Part shown: piece after piece, positions 16,084 through 25,310 of the stretch
Numbering within the stretch: position 1 is the stretch's first letter
Layout: each line of letters begins with the position of its first letter
Assembly: GCA_004010275.1 (NCBI GenBank)
Contig: RBWT01000053.1
Location: 1-45,495 of the forward strand
Direction of reading: 5' to 3'
Source of the DNA: Streptomyces huasconensis
Lineage (GTDB): Bacteria; Actinomycetota; Actinomycetes; Streptomycetales; Streptomycetaceae
DNA: 45,495 bases
Translations under genes and position numbers: made by a program
Notes under the pieces: generated by a model
What the model was told of the DNA's origin: nothing
Databases searched by the model: none
The model's input: only the letters and a program-made list of their open reading frames with translations

Positions 16084-16979
16084 GCCGTCACCTCCGGCCG
16101 GGCCGGGACCGACGTGCCCGGAGTGATCAGCGGTGGTGCGTCCGGGGACCGGAGATGGGCGAGCAACAGTTCCTCCAGGGAAGGTTCTTCGACGTCCCAG
16201 CCGCCGCCGAGCGGCCCCTCGGGGCGGATCAGGGCGGTCACGCCGCGCCCGGTGGCGCGGGACTCGATGACGGTGTGCGGGGCGAGGTCGGCGGCCGGGC
16301 GGGCGCCCGTCACCAGGGCGTGCGCGGTGACGAGGTCGTCGATGCCGCCGCCGAGCCGGACCTGCCCGTCGGAGACGAGGAGCAAGTGGTCGCACGCGTC
16401 GGCCAGTTCGCCGACGATGTGGGAGGACATGACGACCGTGGTGCCGTGCTCGGCGGCCTCCGCCATGAGCGTGCCCATGAGCTGGTGCCGGGCGAGGGGG
16501 TCGAGGTCGGCCATCGGCTCGTCCAGGAGCAGCAGTTCGGCCCGCTTGCCGAGCGCGAGGGCGAGGGCGACGCGGGTGCGCTGGCCACCGGAGAGCGTGC
16601 GGACGCGGGCGCCCGGATCGAGGGCGCCCCCGGCGAGGACGCGCTCGGCGACGGCCATGTCCCAGCGGCCCGGGTTAAGTTCGGCGCCGAGCCGCAGCGT
16701 GTCGGCGATGGACAGCCGAGGGTGGAGCGGCTTGTCCTGGGCGACGTACGCCACGCGTGCACGGGCCTCGGCGGGGCTGGTGCCGAGCACGGTCAGCGTG
16801 CCGCCGCCGGGCCGGTCGAGGCCGGCCACCAGGGAGAGCAGTGTGGACTTGCCGGCGCCGTTGGGTCCGACGACCGCGCAGACGCGTCCGGCCGGGAGGC
16901 GGAACGAGCAGCCGCGCAGGGCCTGTCGGCGGCCGAAGCGTTTGGTCAGGGCATACGCCTCGATGGCGGTGTCGGTCAT
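16080..16979 (-). CDS. ABC transporter ATP-binding protein
   Basis: A 299-residue ATPase. Walker A GPNGAGKST (about residues 38-46), signature LSGGQRTRVALALALG, Walker B LLLLDEPMADLDP and the switch SSHIVGELADACDH are all present. The C-terminal 70 residues (PSLEELLLAHLR) resemble the regulatory tail of drug and bacitracin-type exporters. It sits between the GntR repressor and the permease, joined to both by ATGA overlaps, so all three form one regulated operon. Confidence 0.92.
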   Translation of the reverse strand: MTDTAIEAYALTKRFGRRQALRGCSFRLPAGRVCAVVGPNGAGKSTLLSLVAGLDRPGGGTLTVLGTSPAEARARVAYVAQDKPLHPRLSIADTLRLGAELNPGRWDMAVAERVLAGGALDPGARVRTLSGGQRTRVALALALGKRAELLLLDEPMADLDPLARHQLMGTLMAEAAEHGTTVVMSSHIVGELADACDHLLLVSDGQVRLGGGIDDLVTAHALVTGARPAADLAPHTVIESRATGRGVTALIRPEGPLGGGWDVEEPSLEELLLAHLRSPDAPPLITPGTSVPARPEVTA

Positions 16980-17392
16980 ACGGGGTCCCCCTGTGTCGAT
17001 GTGGTGTGCGTTTCCACCGGTGCGAACTGCTCTTCGAGTACGGCGCCGAAGAGCGCCGCCACGTCGTCCTTCTCCAGCCCCGCCGCCCGCGCCCGCGCGG
17101 TCCACTCGGCGAGTTCCCCCCGCAGCGGTGAGTCGGCTGGCGCGCTGCCCAGCGACTTGCGCACGAAGGTGCCGAGGCCGCGGCGCGCCTCGACGAGTCC
17201 CTCGCGCTCCAGCTCGCGGTAGGCCTTGAGCACCGTGTTCGGGTTGATGGCGGTGGCCTCGACGACCTCGCGGGCCGTGGGCAGCTTGTCGCCGGGCTCC
17301 AACAGGCCGAGGCGCAGGGCCTGCCGGGTCTGCTGGACGATCTGGAGGTAGGTGGCGACGCCGCTGCGCCGGTCGATGCGGTATTCGACCAC
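16976..17392 (-). CDS. GntR-family (YtrA subfamily) transcriptional regulator
   Basis: A 138-residue regulator with an N-terminal winged helix (GVATYLQIVQQTRQALRLGLLEPGDKLPTAREVVEATAINPNTVLKAYRELEREGLVEARRGLGTFV; recognition helix around NPNTVLKAY) and a short dimerisation tail, the YtrA layout. GTG 17392 is preferred: the earlier GTG at 17413 lies inside the operator palindrome. As first gene of the ABC operon it is expected to repress itself and the transporter. Confidence 0.88.
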   Translation of the reverse strand: MVEYRIDRRSGVATYLQIVQQTRQALRLGLLEPGDKLPTAREVVEATAINPNTVLKAYRELEREGLVEARRGLGTFVRKSLGSAPADSPLRGELAEWTARARAAGLEKDDVAALFGAVLEEQFAPVETHTTSTQGDPV

Positions 17393-17396
17393 TGCC

Positions 17397-17439
17397 TTGC
17401 ACCACCCTTTCACTAATTGAGTAGTGAAAGGTGGTGCAA
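17397..17439. promoter_or_regulatory. Long GntR operator palindrome
   Basis: Core arms TTTCACTA (17408-17415) and TAGTGAAA (17422-17429) flank ATTGAG. The symmetry continues outward as TTGCACCACC against GGTGGTGCAA, interrupted only by one extra C, so each arm is 18 bp. It lies immediately upstream of the GntR start and is the obvious autoregulatory site. Confidence 0.82.
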
Positions 17440-17443
17440 ACGA

Positions 17444-17469
17444 GGGGCGGCGTCAAGCGACGCCGCCCC
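17444..17469 (-). terminator. Terminator of mshD
   Basis: A perfect 11-bp stem GGGGCGGCGTC / GACGCCGCCCC around a 4-nt loop, 33 bp beyond the mshD stop on the minus strand, followed by TCGTTTG. Confidence 0.8.
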
Positions 17470-17501
17470 CAACAGGCCCTGAAGTCAGGAAAAGCCGCTG
17501 C

Positions 17502-18437
17502 TCACGTCTCCGTGCGGTACATCAGATCCGTCTCGTACGTCACGAAGCCGAGTCGTTCGTAGACGCTCACGGCCGCCTTGTTGTCCGCGTCCACGTAGAG
17601 CATCGCGGTCGGCAGGCCGGAGGCCGCGAGGTGGCGCAGGCCCGTCGTGGTCAGGGCCTTGCCGAGGCCGCCGCCCTGGGAGCCGGGGCGCACGCCCACG
17701 ACGTAGACCTCGCCGAGGCGCTCCTCGGCGTGCACCTTCGTCCAGTGGAAGCCGACCAGTTCGCCGTCGCTCTCGCGCTCGGCGAGGAAGAAGCCCGCCG
17801 GGTCGAACCATGGCTCGGCCTTGCGGTCGTCCAGGTCGCGCTGGGTCAGGGAGCCCTGCTCCGGGTGGTGCGCGAAGGCCTCGGCGTTCACCGCGAGCCA
17901 GGCCGCGTCGTCCCGCCCGGGCACGAAGGTACGGATGGTCACCCCGGCCGGAAGGACCGGCTCCGGCAGGTTCAGGTCCGCCAACGGGCGGCGCATCTGG
18001 CGCAGTTCGCGGAAGAGCGCCAGGCCGAGGACCTGCGCCAGGTGGCGGGCGGCGGAGTGCCCGCCGTGCGCCCACACGCGAAGCCGCCGCCCGGACTCGC
18101 CGAGCAGCGCGGAGCCGAGCGCCCGGCCGTGGCCGCGCCCCCGGTGCGAGGGGTGCACGACCAGCTCGGCGGCGGGGGCCTCCACGGGGTCGGTGTCCTC
18201 CAACTGCGCGTACCCGATGAGCCGGTGGTCGACGCTGAGCAGCAGATGCCGTACGCCTTCCCTCTCGCCGCCGCGCAGCTGCAGCCGCCCCTGCTCGGAG
18301 ACCGCCTGCTGTCCGTCGGCGCGGGCGGCCTCGGCGAGCAGCGCGAGCACGGCGTCGGCCTGCGCCGAGGTCAGTGCGGTGAAGGTGTCGATCTTCCGGA
18401 GGGTGGCGGGAGCCGCGGCGGGCCGGTCGTCAGTCAT
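17502..18437 (-). CDS. mshD: Mycothiol synthase
   Basis: A 311-residue tandem GNAT acetyltransferase that acetylates Cys-GlcN-Ins with acetyl-CoA, the last step of mycothiol synthesis. The N-terminal GNAT half has ELVVHPSHRGRGHGRALGSALL. The C-terminal half has EVYVVGVRPGSQGGGLGKALTTTGLRHL, the active acetyl-CoA site, and closes with YVDADNKAAVSVYERLGFVTYETDLMY. Length and the segment AEPWFDPAGFFLAE match the MshD family. Monocistronic, with its own terminator. Confidence 0.94.
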   Translation of the reverse strand: MTDDRPAAAPATLRKIDTFTALTSAQADAVLALLAEAARADGQQAVSEQGRLQLRGGEREGVRHLLLSVDHRLIGYAQLEDTDPVEAPAAELVVHPSHRGRGHGRALGSALLGESGRRLRVWAHGGHSAARHLAQVLGLALFRELRQMRRPLADLNLPEPVLPAGVTIRTFVPGRDDAAWLAVNAEAFAHHPEQGSLTQRDLDDRKAEPWFDPAGFFLAERESDGELVGFHWTKVHAEERLGEVYVVGVRPGSQGGGLGKALTTTGLRHLAASGLPTAMLYVDADNKAAVSVYERLGFVTYETDLMYRTET

Positions 18438-18631
18438 GGGACGAGAGTACGGCGGCGGGGCCCTCGGGCGGCCGGGTGCGGGTCAGGACATCGGGGGATG
18501 TGCCCGTATCGCCCCCGATGGCAACCGCCTCGTAACCCGTGACCCCCTGTTGCGCTACGCGCGTTGACCCTAGGCTGCGCACGGCGGTATCGCCTCCCAG
18601 TCGTCGTCTCACATCACCCTCAGGGGGACAC

Positions 18632-20462
18632 GTGTCAGCCACACCCCAGCCACGCAGACCCGGACGCCGCGCCACGCGCGTGCTCGCCGCGGCCGCCTCG
18701 CTCGCCACGCTCGGCGCGCTGGCCGCCGCGCTCCCCGCCAGCGCGGGGCAGGACCACGCGGACGGGGGCAAGGGCGGCAAGAAGCGCACGGTGGACGTGC
18801 AGCTGCTGTCGTTCAACGACTTCCACGGGAACCTCCTGCCGCCCGCCGGCTCGTCCGGCCAGGTGACGGAGAAGCAGCACGACGGGACCGAGAAGAAGAT
18901 CGACGCCGGTGGTGTCGAGTACCTCGCGACCTCTTTGCGTACCGCCCGCAAGGCCCACCCCTACAGCGTCACCGCGGCCGCCGGTGACCTGATCGGCGCC
19001 AGCCCGCTGCTCTCCGGCCTCTTCCACGACGAGCCCACGATCCAGGCGATGAACAAGCTGGACCTGGACGTCACGAGCGTCGGCAACCACGAGTTCGACG
19101 AGGGCGCCAAGGAACTGGCCCGCATGCAGAACGGCGGCTGCCACCCCAAGGACGGCTGCTTCGAGAAGGACAAGAAGGGCAAGCCCAAGAAGTTCGAGGG
19201 CGCCGACTTCCCCTACCTCGCCGCGAACGTCACGAACGAGAAGACCGGCAAGCCCATCCTGAAGCCCTACTGGGTGTGGAAGCACAAGGGCGTGAAGGTC
19301 GGCTTCATCGGCGTCACGCTCGAAGGCACCCCGGACATCGTCTCGGCCGAGGGCATCAAGGGCCTGAAGTTCCACGACGAGATCAAGACGGTCAACAAGT
19401 ACGCCAAGATCCTCGACAAGCAGGGCGTGAAGTCCATCGTCACGCTCATCCACGAGGGCGGCTCCCCCGCGAGCCAGACGTACAACTACGACTGCGACTC
19501 GCCGGGCGCGGGCGACGGCATCTCCGGGCCCATCACCGCCATCGCCAAGGGCATCACGCCCAAGGTCGACGCGCTCGTCACCGGGCACACCCACGCCGCG
19601 TACGTCTGTACGATCCCCGACCCGTCGGGCAAGCCCCGCATGGTGACCTCGGCGTCGTCCTACGGCAAGCTCTACACGGACACCACGCTCACGTACGACC
19701 GCAGGACCAAGGACATCGTGCGGACGAGCGTGAAGTCCGCGAACCACGTCGTCAGCCGGGCGCAGGCCAAGGCGCCGGACATGACCTCGCTGATCAACCG
19801 CTGGGACAAGCTGGCCGCGCCCATCGCCAACCGGCCCGTCGGCTACATCTCCGCCGACATCCCCGGCCGCGGCGCCGGCGTCCCCGAGTCCCCGCTCGGC
19901 GACCTCATCGCGGACGCGCAGCTCGCCCACGCCAAGTCCCTCGACCCCGAGGCCGACCTGGCGCTGATGAACCCCGGCGGCATCCGCTCCGACCTCGTCC
20001 ACAAGGCGAGCGGCAGCGAGGGCGACGGCGTCGTCACGTACGGCGAGGCGTTCACCGTGCAGCCCTTCAGCAACACCGTGAACCTCGTGGACCTGACCGG
20101 CGCTCAGCTCGTCACCGCGCTCAAGCAGCAGGTCAGCGGGGCTAACGAGGCCTCGCCGAAGATCCTTCAGGTGTCGGACGGCCTGACGTACACGCTCGAC
20201 CTGACGAAGAGCGGCGCGGACCGTGTCGTCACCGGCTCCATCAAGCTGAACGGCAAGGCCCTCGACCCGGCGGCCACCTACCGCGTCGCCCTGAACGCCT
20301 TCCTCGCGGGCGGCGGTGACGGCCTGCCGGAGCTGGGCAAGGGGACGAAGCCGCTCGTCGCGCCGACGACCTGAAGGCGTTCAACGACTATCTGGCCGCC
20401 AACTCCTCGGCGGACAAGCCGATCGCGCGCCGAAGGCGGACCGGATCACCATCGTGAAGTAG
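18632..20462 (+). CDS. Secreted 5'-nucleotidase (two apparent frameshifts near the 3' end)
   Basis: A secreted metallophosphatase/5'-nucleotidase of about 610 residues when repaired. The signal peptide (RRPGRRATRVLAAAASLATLGALAAALPASA) is cut after ASA. The metallophosphatase domain has LLSFNDFHGN, AAGDLIGASPLLSG, SVGNHEFDEG and VTGHTHAAYVC. The C-terminal nucleotidase domain has ALMNPGGIRSDL and YGEAFTVQPFSNTV. GTG 18632 follows GGGGA. As read, the frame stops early at 20374, but the natural ending (DLKAFNDYLAANSSADKPIA, then ADRITIVK, stop 20462) lies in shifted frames, needing one base near 20361 and one near 20430. Likely scavenges phosphate from nucleotides outside the cell. Confidence 0.9.
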
Positions 20463-20529
20463 CGCTCACTTCGGCGCCTACTGGAGGTAAGGCTTGGGGT
20501 GGGGTGTGAACGTATGGTGAGATCATCTG

Positions 20530-21801
20530 ATGCGTTCCCCCCACCGCATAACCCCACAGCCACCTCCGGACGACCTCTCCAGCACCCCCCACAAGCCCTA
20601 CCGCAACCCGTACGACGAGCTGGCAGCCCTCGCGCCGAATCCGCTGGAGGAGTTCCTCCACGAGGAGAAGCCGGCCGATGACGCGGACGACGCCCCGTGG
20701 ACGCCGCCCAACCACCGCCGCGGCAGGCGCCGCAGGGGCCGGGGCCGCAGCCGGGACCGGGGCCGCGCCCGCCGCCGCTTCGCCGGGCTGCCGCTCGCCG
20801 CCAAAGCCCTGGTCGCCGTCGGCGTCGCCACCGCCTTCCTCGCCCTCGGCGACCGCTGGGCCCTGCTCTACGCCGAGCACGAGGCCGCGGAGAAGCTCAA
20901 GCAGCAGATGGACCTGAGCGCGGCGCCCGAGGTCGACATCGAAGGGTTCCCCTTCCTCACCCAGGTCCTCGACAAGCGCCTGGAGCGGGTGAAGGTGACC
21001 GTCCCGGACGTCGCCGCCGACCGCGTCTCGCTCGCCAAGGTCTCCGCGACCGCCACGGACGTCACGATCCTCGGCGACGGGCCCACGTCCATCAAGGGCG
21101 CCCGCATCGGCGCGATGCACGGCGAAGTGCTCCTCTCCTTCGAGGACCTCAACCGCGAACTGGGCGCCTCCCAGGTCACGTTCACCGGCCGCGGCCGTGA
21201 CGAGGTCCTCGCGCGCGGCACGCTGCCCGTCGCAGGCCACGACCTGAAGGTGCGCGCCGACGCCCGCATCCAGCGCAACGGCGAGCGCGGCATCTCCACC
21301 GACATCGGCGGCATGAGCCTGCAACTGGGCGACCTGGCGACGTACCGCCCCGGCACGCGCGAGAAGGAGGGCCTGCACCTGTCGCGCAGCTCGGCCGACC
21401 GCGTGGCCAAGGAGACGGCCAAGGCGAAGGCCCTGCTGTCCGTGCCCGCGATCGTGAAGCGGCTCGGCGTACCCGACGCGATGGTGCGCGAGGCCCTCAA
21501 GAGCGACGCCAAGCTGGCCGACCTCACCGGTTCACCGCGCTTCGTGCGCGACGTGATGGGCCTGAACCTCATCGACGTGGCCATGGGCCACCCCGAGCTG
21601 CTCAAGAGGCTCGGCCTGGACCCCGCCCTCCTCAAGGGCCTCGCCCAGCTCACCCGCCCCGCCCTGGCCGACCGCCTCACCCTCGCCTTCCAGCTGCCGA
21701 AGCTGCCGGGCCCGGGGACGGTGGCGCTCCAGGACGTGACGGTGGAGAAGGAGGGCATACGGGTGCGGCTGACGGGGGCGGGGATGGGCTTCGGCCAGTA
21801 A
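20530..21801 (+). CDS. DUF2993 (LmeA-like) membrane-anchored lipid-binding protein
   Basis: A 423-residue protein. A disordered Pro/Asp-rich N-terminus and a strongly basic RRGRRRRGRGRSRDRGRARRR patch precede one transmembrane segment (LAAKALVAVGVATAFLALG). The DUF2993 domain follows, beginning YAEHEAAEKLKQQM and containing the family hallmark EGFPFLTQVL. Mycobacterial LmeA of this family binds phospholipid and supports envelope lipoglycan growth; the streptomycete role is unknown. A paralogue lies at 31760. No clear ribosome site precedes ATG 20530. Confidence 0.82.
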   Translation: MRSPHRITPQPPPDDLSSTPHKPYRNPYDELAALAPNPLEEFLHEEKPADDADDAPWTPPNHRRGRRRRGRGRSRDRGRARRRFAGLPLAAKALVAVGVATAFLALGDRWALLYAEHEAAEKLKQQMDLSAAPEVDIEGFPFLTQVLDKRLERVKVTVPDVAADRVSLAKVSATATDVTILGDGPTSIKGARIGAMHGEVLLSFEDLNRELGASQVTFTGRGRDEVLARGTLPVAGHDLKVRADARIQRNGERGISTDIGGMSLQLGDLATYRPGTREKEGLHLSRSSADRVAKETAKAKALLSVPAIVKRLGVPDAMVREALKSDAKLADLTGSPRFVRDVMGLNLIDVAMGHPELLKRLGLDPALLKGLAQLTRPALADRLTLAFQLPKLPGPGTVALQDVTVEKEGIRVRLTGAGMGFGQ

Positions 21802-21834
21802 CGCCCCCCTGAGGCCACTGCCTGGCTTCCTAGG

Positions 21835-22329
21835 TCACTGCCCGGCTTCGAGGGCGGCGCGCCACGCCGGGCTGTCCACGTAGTGGTTGTCGTACTGCTC
21901 GGAGGAGTCCTTGATCTCCTGCGGGCTCGCCTCGCCCCGCATCACGCGGCCCAGCAGGCGGAGGTAGTCGAAGCGCGGCATGCCGGGCGTGAAGACGAAC
22001 AGGACGTCGGCCTCGGCCCCCGGGGCCGCGGCGAAGGCGTGCGGGGTGTGCGGCGGCACGAGCAGGAAGTCGCCCTGCTCCAGCACCTTCACCTCGTCGT
22101 CGACGAGCACCTGGAGGGCGCCGCCGATGACGAAGAACAGCTCCGAGGCCTTGGTGTGGAAGTGGGCGGGGGCGCCCACGGCCCCCTTGGCGAAGGTCGA
22201 GCGGTAACTGGTGACCGAGCTGCCGTCGGTGCCGGAGTCGGCGAGCAGGGTCATGACGCTGCTCGGGTCGCTGGTGGTCTCGGCGGTGGCGGCGCGGGTC
22301 AGAACCGGCTTGAGAATGCTGGCGTTCAT
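21835..22329 (-). CDS. Cupin-domain protein
   Basis: A 164-residue single-domain cupin. Motif 1 is GAPAHFHTKASELFFVIGG (metal ligands H, H and E), and motif 2 is GDFLLVPPHTPHAFAAAPG. The helical C-terminal extension (EASPQEIKDSSEQYDNHYVDSP) is common in actinobacterial stand-alone cupins. GGAGAACG precedes ATG 22329. Substrate unknown; sugar or small-acid enzymes and binding proteins share this fold. Confidence 0.85.
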   Translation of the reverse strand: MNASILKPVLTRAATAETTSDPSSVMTLLADSGTDGSSVTSYRSTFAKGAVGAPAHFHTKASELFFVIGGALQVLVDDEVKVLEQGDFLLVPPHTPHAFAAAPGAEADVLFVFTPGMPRFDYLRLLGRVMRGEASPQEIKDSSEQYDNHYVDSPAWRAALEAGQ

Positions 22330-22432
22330 GGTCGTTCTCCCTGCTCCGGGCGGTGGTCCCGGGTTCCCCCGTGGCCTTGTGAGTACGACTCTAGGCGCTC
22401 GATTGCCCCGGAGAGTGGTGCAGATGGAGTCC

Positions 22433-22753
22433 TTAAAGGTGGGGCAATTCCGCGTGCCGGATGCGGTCGCCTCGGCTGTGGGCGACGCGCAGCGTTTCAC
22501 GGAGGGACTCGGCCGTGCGGGTCAGGGCGAAGCGGACGGCTCGTTCTCCTGCCACGTCATCGGCCAGTACCGCCTCGGAGCCGAGCAGTACGTCGCGGGC
22601 GGATCGGAGTTGGGCCTCTTCCACGTCGTCCGCCAGGCGCGACAGCAGGCTCTGGGGGTCGTCGGTATCGAGGTAGCAGGGCTTGCCCTCGGGCGAGGTC
22701 CATGGGAGCAGCCTCAGGTGGCTGTGTTCCTGCTCTTCGTCCCGGTCGGTCAC
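22433..22753 (-). CDS. Small conserved hypothetical protein divergent from the XRE gene
   Basis: A 106-residue soluble protein, GTG 22753 behind AAGGAG. It begins TDRDEEQEHSHLRLLPWTSPEGKPCYLDTD and continues as helical, acidic sequence (SRLADDVEEAQLRSARDVLLGSEAV, ALTRTAESLRETLRVAHSRGD). I do not recognise a named domain. Proteins of this look often stand divergent to XRE/DUF397 pairs in Streptomyces, where some XRE-associated partners act in differentiation. The shared 127-bp promoter region suggests joint control with the XRE gene. Confidence 0.7.
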   Translation of the reverse strand: MTDRDEEQEHSHLRLLPWTSPEGKPCYLDTDDPQSLLSRLADDVEEAQLRSARDVLLGSEAVLADDVAGERAVRFALTRTAESLRETLRVAHSRGDRIRHAELPHL

Positions 22754-22841
22754 GGTGGGGCTCCTTGGTTTTGCTGGGCGACGGTTACCTTTCGTGTTCC
22801 GATGCTCACGGATTCGGCGTACGTTCCGACAGGGCGGGGAA

Positions 22842-22862
22842 GTTGTCCGTACGCAGGACAAC
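22842..22862. promoter_or_regulatory. Inverted repeat upstream of the XRE gene
   Basis: GTTGTCC (22842-22848) and GGACAAC (22856-22862) are perfect arms with a 7-nt spacer, 18 bp before the XRE start codon and inside the divergent promoter region. Probable operator of the XRE protein; inferred. Confidence 0.5.
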
Positions 22863-22880
22863 GAGAGGGGCGTCATCGCC

Positions 22881-23705
22881 ATGTCCGAACAGGCCGCCGT
22901 GGATGGGGAATCGGGACGCGCGTCACTCGCGCGCACGCTCCGGTATCTGCGGGAGAGGGCCGGGATATCGCTGGGCAAGCTGGCGGAGGACACGGCGTAC
23001 GACAAGAGCTATCTGTCACGCCTGGAGAGTGGTGAGCGGCTGTCGAAGCTGGCGGTCATGGAGGACCTTGACCGTTACTACGGGTCCGGGGACCTGCTCG
23101 TCACCCACTGGAAGGGGGCTCGGCGGGAGGCGTTCAAGGATCAGTACCAGGAGTTCATGGGGCTGGAGGCGACGGCTCGGGTCATGTGGAAGTTCACGCT
23201 GGGTGTGCCTGGCCTGCTCCAGACCGAGGACTTCTCTCGCGAGGTGTTGTCCAGCGCCCAGACACCGGCTGACAGTGACGAGATGATCGAAGAGCAGGTA
23301 ACAGCGAGAATGGGGCGACAGTCCCTGCTTCAGCAGAAGCCGACGCCCAACGTCCGATTCATCGTCGACGAGTATGCGTTCCGGCGGTCGGCTGCTTGCG
23401 CCCAGACCTGGCATGACCAGCTCTTACACATCGAAGCCGTCGCCACATGGCCCAACGTGGTGTTTCAAGTACTGCCACTGTCAGCTGGGGTGCACCCCCA
23501 TATGAGCGGCTCGTTGACATTGCTGTGGCAGCAGGACGGAAGCGTCGTCGGTTACACGGAAGGCAATAGCCACGGTGTGTTGATCGAAGATTCGGACGAC
23601 GTGTTGCGAGCCAGGCTGTCCTACGATCGGCTGAGAGACATGGCGTTGTCCCCGTCGGCCTCGCTCGCGTTGTTGCGAGGCGTACTTGAGGAGTACCGAT
23701 CATGA
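22881..23705 (+). CDS. XRE-family regulator with DUF5753
   Basis: A 274-residue protein. The N-terminal Cro/C1-type helix-turn-helix (LARTLRYLRERAGISLGKLAEDTAYDKSYLSRLESGERLS) is followed by the DUF5753 ligand or partner domain (FKDQYQEFMGLEATARVMWKF, VPGLLQTEDFSREVLS, VVGYTEGNSHGVLIED). The ATG at 22881 is used. The stop overlaps the DUF397 start as ATGA, the standard two-gene unit known from BldB-/WhiJ-type developmental loci in Streptomyces. Confidence 0.9.
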   Translation: MSEQAAVDGESGRASLARTLRYLRERAGISLGKLAEDTAYDKSYLSRLESGERLSKLAVMEDLDRYYGSGDLLVTHWKGARREAFKDQYQEFMGLEATARVMWKFTLGVPGLLQTEDFSREVLSSAQTPADSDEMIEEQVTARMGRQSLLQQKPTPNVRFIVDEYAFRRSAACAQTWHDQLLHIEAVATWPNVVFQVLPLSAGVHPHMSGSLTLLWQQDGSVVGYTEGNSHGVLIEDSDDVLRARLSYDRLRDMALSPSASLALLRGVLEEYRS

Positions 23706-23905
23706 AGCACACCCCCGTCCTGGCCACCGCCATATGGCGCAAGTCGTCGTACAGCGACGGGGGAGACAACAACTGTGTCGAGGTCGCCGACGGCTACCCG
23801 GGCTTCGTTCCCGTCCGTGACAGCAAGGTCCCCGCAGCCCGCCCCCTCCTCATCGGCGCCCAGCCCTGGGCGTCGTTCATCGGCTCGCTCAAGGCAGGCC
23901 ACTAG
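23702..23905 (+). CDS. DUF397 protein
   Basis: A 67-residue protein of the DUF397 family, with the defining WRKSSYSDGGDNNCVEVAD followed by VPVRDSKVP. It is translationally coupled to the XRE gene by ATGA. In characterised pairs such as WhiJ-type loci, the small DUF397 partner antagonises or tunes the DNA-binding XRE protein; the same is inferred here. Its stop meets the convergent sensor-kinase stop with a 4-bp overlap. Confidence 0.9.
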   Translation: MKHTPVLATAIWRKSSYSDGGDNNCVEVADGYPGFVPVRDSKVPAARPLLIGAQPWASFIGSLKAGH

Positions 23906-25310
23906 GCGGCGGAGTCGCCGCCCCCGGCAGCCGGGCCGAGGCCACCGTGCCGCCCCCGTCCGCCGCCCCCAGCAGTCACCTCGCCGCCCGACTGCCGCAC
24001 CGTGCGGGCCACGATCGACAAGCCCAGGCCCGAACCCGGCAGGCTGCGGGCCGACGGGGAGCGCCAGAAGCGGTCGAAGACGTGCGGGAGTTCCTCGGCG
24101 GGGATGCCGGGGCCGTGGTCGCGCACCGTCAGTTCGCCCGCCCGCAGGGCGACCTCGACGGCCGAGCCCGGCGGGCCGAACTTCACCGCGTTGTCCAGGA
24201 GGTTGACCACGGCGCGCTCCAGGGCGGCCGGTTCCGCGCGGACGTACCAGGGGGAGAGGTCCGCCGTGAAGGTCAGCTCGGGGCCGCGCAGCCGGGCCCG
24301 GTCCAGGGCCGCTTCGACGATGTCGTGCAGGGCGATGACCTGCACCTTGGCGCCGCCGTGCCCCGCGTCGGGCCGGGACAGCTCCTGGAGGTCCCCGATC
24401 AGCGCGGCCAGTTCCGTCATCTGCGCCTTGACGGAGGCGAGCAGCGCCCTGCGGTCGTCGGGCGGGATGGCCCGGCCGGTGTCCTCGCTGCGGACCAGCA
24501 GTTCGATGTTGGTGCGCAGCGAGGTCAGCGGGGTGCGCAGCTCGTGGCCCGCGTCCGCGATCAGCTGCTGCTGGAGGTCGCGGGAGGAGGCCAGCGAGGC
24601 GGTCATGGAGTTGAAGGACTCCGACAGGCGGGCGATCTCGTCGTCGCCCTCGACGGGGATACGGAGGTCCAGATCCTCGGTGCGGGCCACGTGCTCCACG
24701 GCCTCGGTGAGGCGGTCCACCGGGCGCAGGCCGGTACGGGCCACCCAGAGGCCGGCCGCGCCCGCGCCGAGGATGCCGACACCGCCCACCACCGAGAGCA
24801 GCAGGGTGAGGTTGTCGAGCGTGTCGTGGACCTCGCTGAGGGGACGGGCCAGGGAGACGGCGTACGGGGTGCCGTCCAGCGGGTAGGTGAGCACGCGGTA
24901 CTCGGTGCCGTCGGAGGCGGTGGCGTCGTGGAAGGCGGAGGGCGCCTCGCGGCGGGCGACCTCGGTGTCGGCCTGCTTCAGGCCGAGGCTCTGCTTGCCG
25001 AGGACGACACAGCTGCCGCCGGTCTGGTCGACCACCTGCGCGATCTGTTTGAGCAGGTTCGGCGACGCGTTGTTCTGCTCGACGATCGTCTGGCGGCACC
25101 GGCCGTCCCCGTCGATCATGTCCCGCACCCAGGAATCGCGGAGGCGGTTCTCGTTCAGCGAGTCGTCCAGCGAATCCACCAGCGCGTCCCGCACCACGAA
25201 CCAGCACACCGCCGCCGCCATGGCCACCGCCACCGCCACGGCCGTGCGACCAGCAGCGCCAGCCGGGACCGCAGCGGCAGCCCCCGGAACCGCCGTACGA
25301 GGCCGCTCAC
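23902..25310 (-). CDS. Sensor histidine kinase (apparent frameshift near the N-terminus)
   Basis: About 469 residues when repaired. Order: cytoplasmic start SGLVRRFRGLPLRSRLALLV, TM1 (AVAVAMAAAVCWFVV), an extracytoplasmic sensor of about 120 residues with paired cysteines, TM2 (LLLSVVGGVGILGAGAAGLWVA), HAMP, HisKA with phospho-acceptor ADAGHELRTPLTSL, and HATPase with NLLDNAVKFGPPG, DHGPGIP and GSGLGLSIV. GTG 25310 overlaps the response-regulator stop as GTGA but reads out of frame after LLVA; one base is missing near 25246. Orthologues sit next to an HtrA protease and resemble the MprAB envelope-stress pair. Confidence 0.88.

Noticed and set aside
18480..18631. PHO box upstream of the 5'-nucleotidase
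   Set aside because: Only isolated TCACnnC matches were seen, not two 11-nt units in register, so a PhoP site is not supported.
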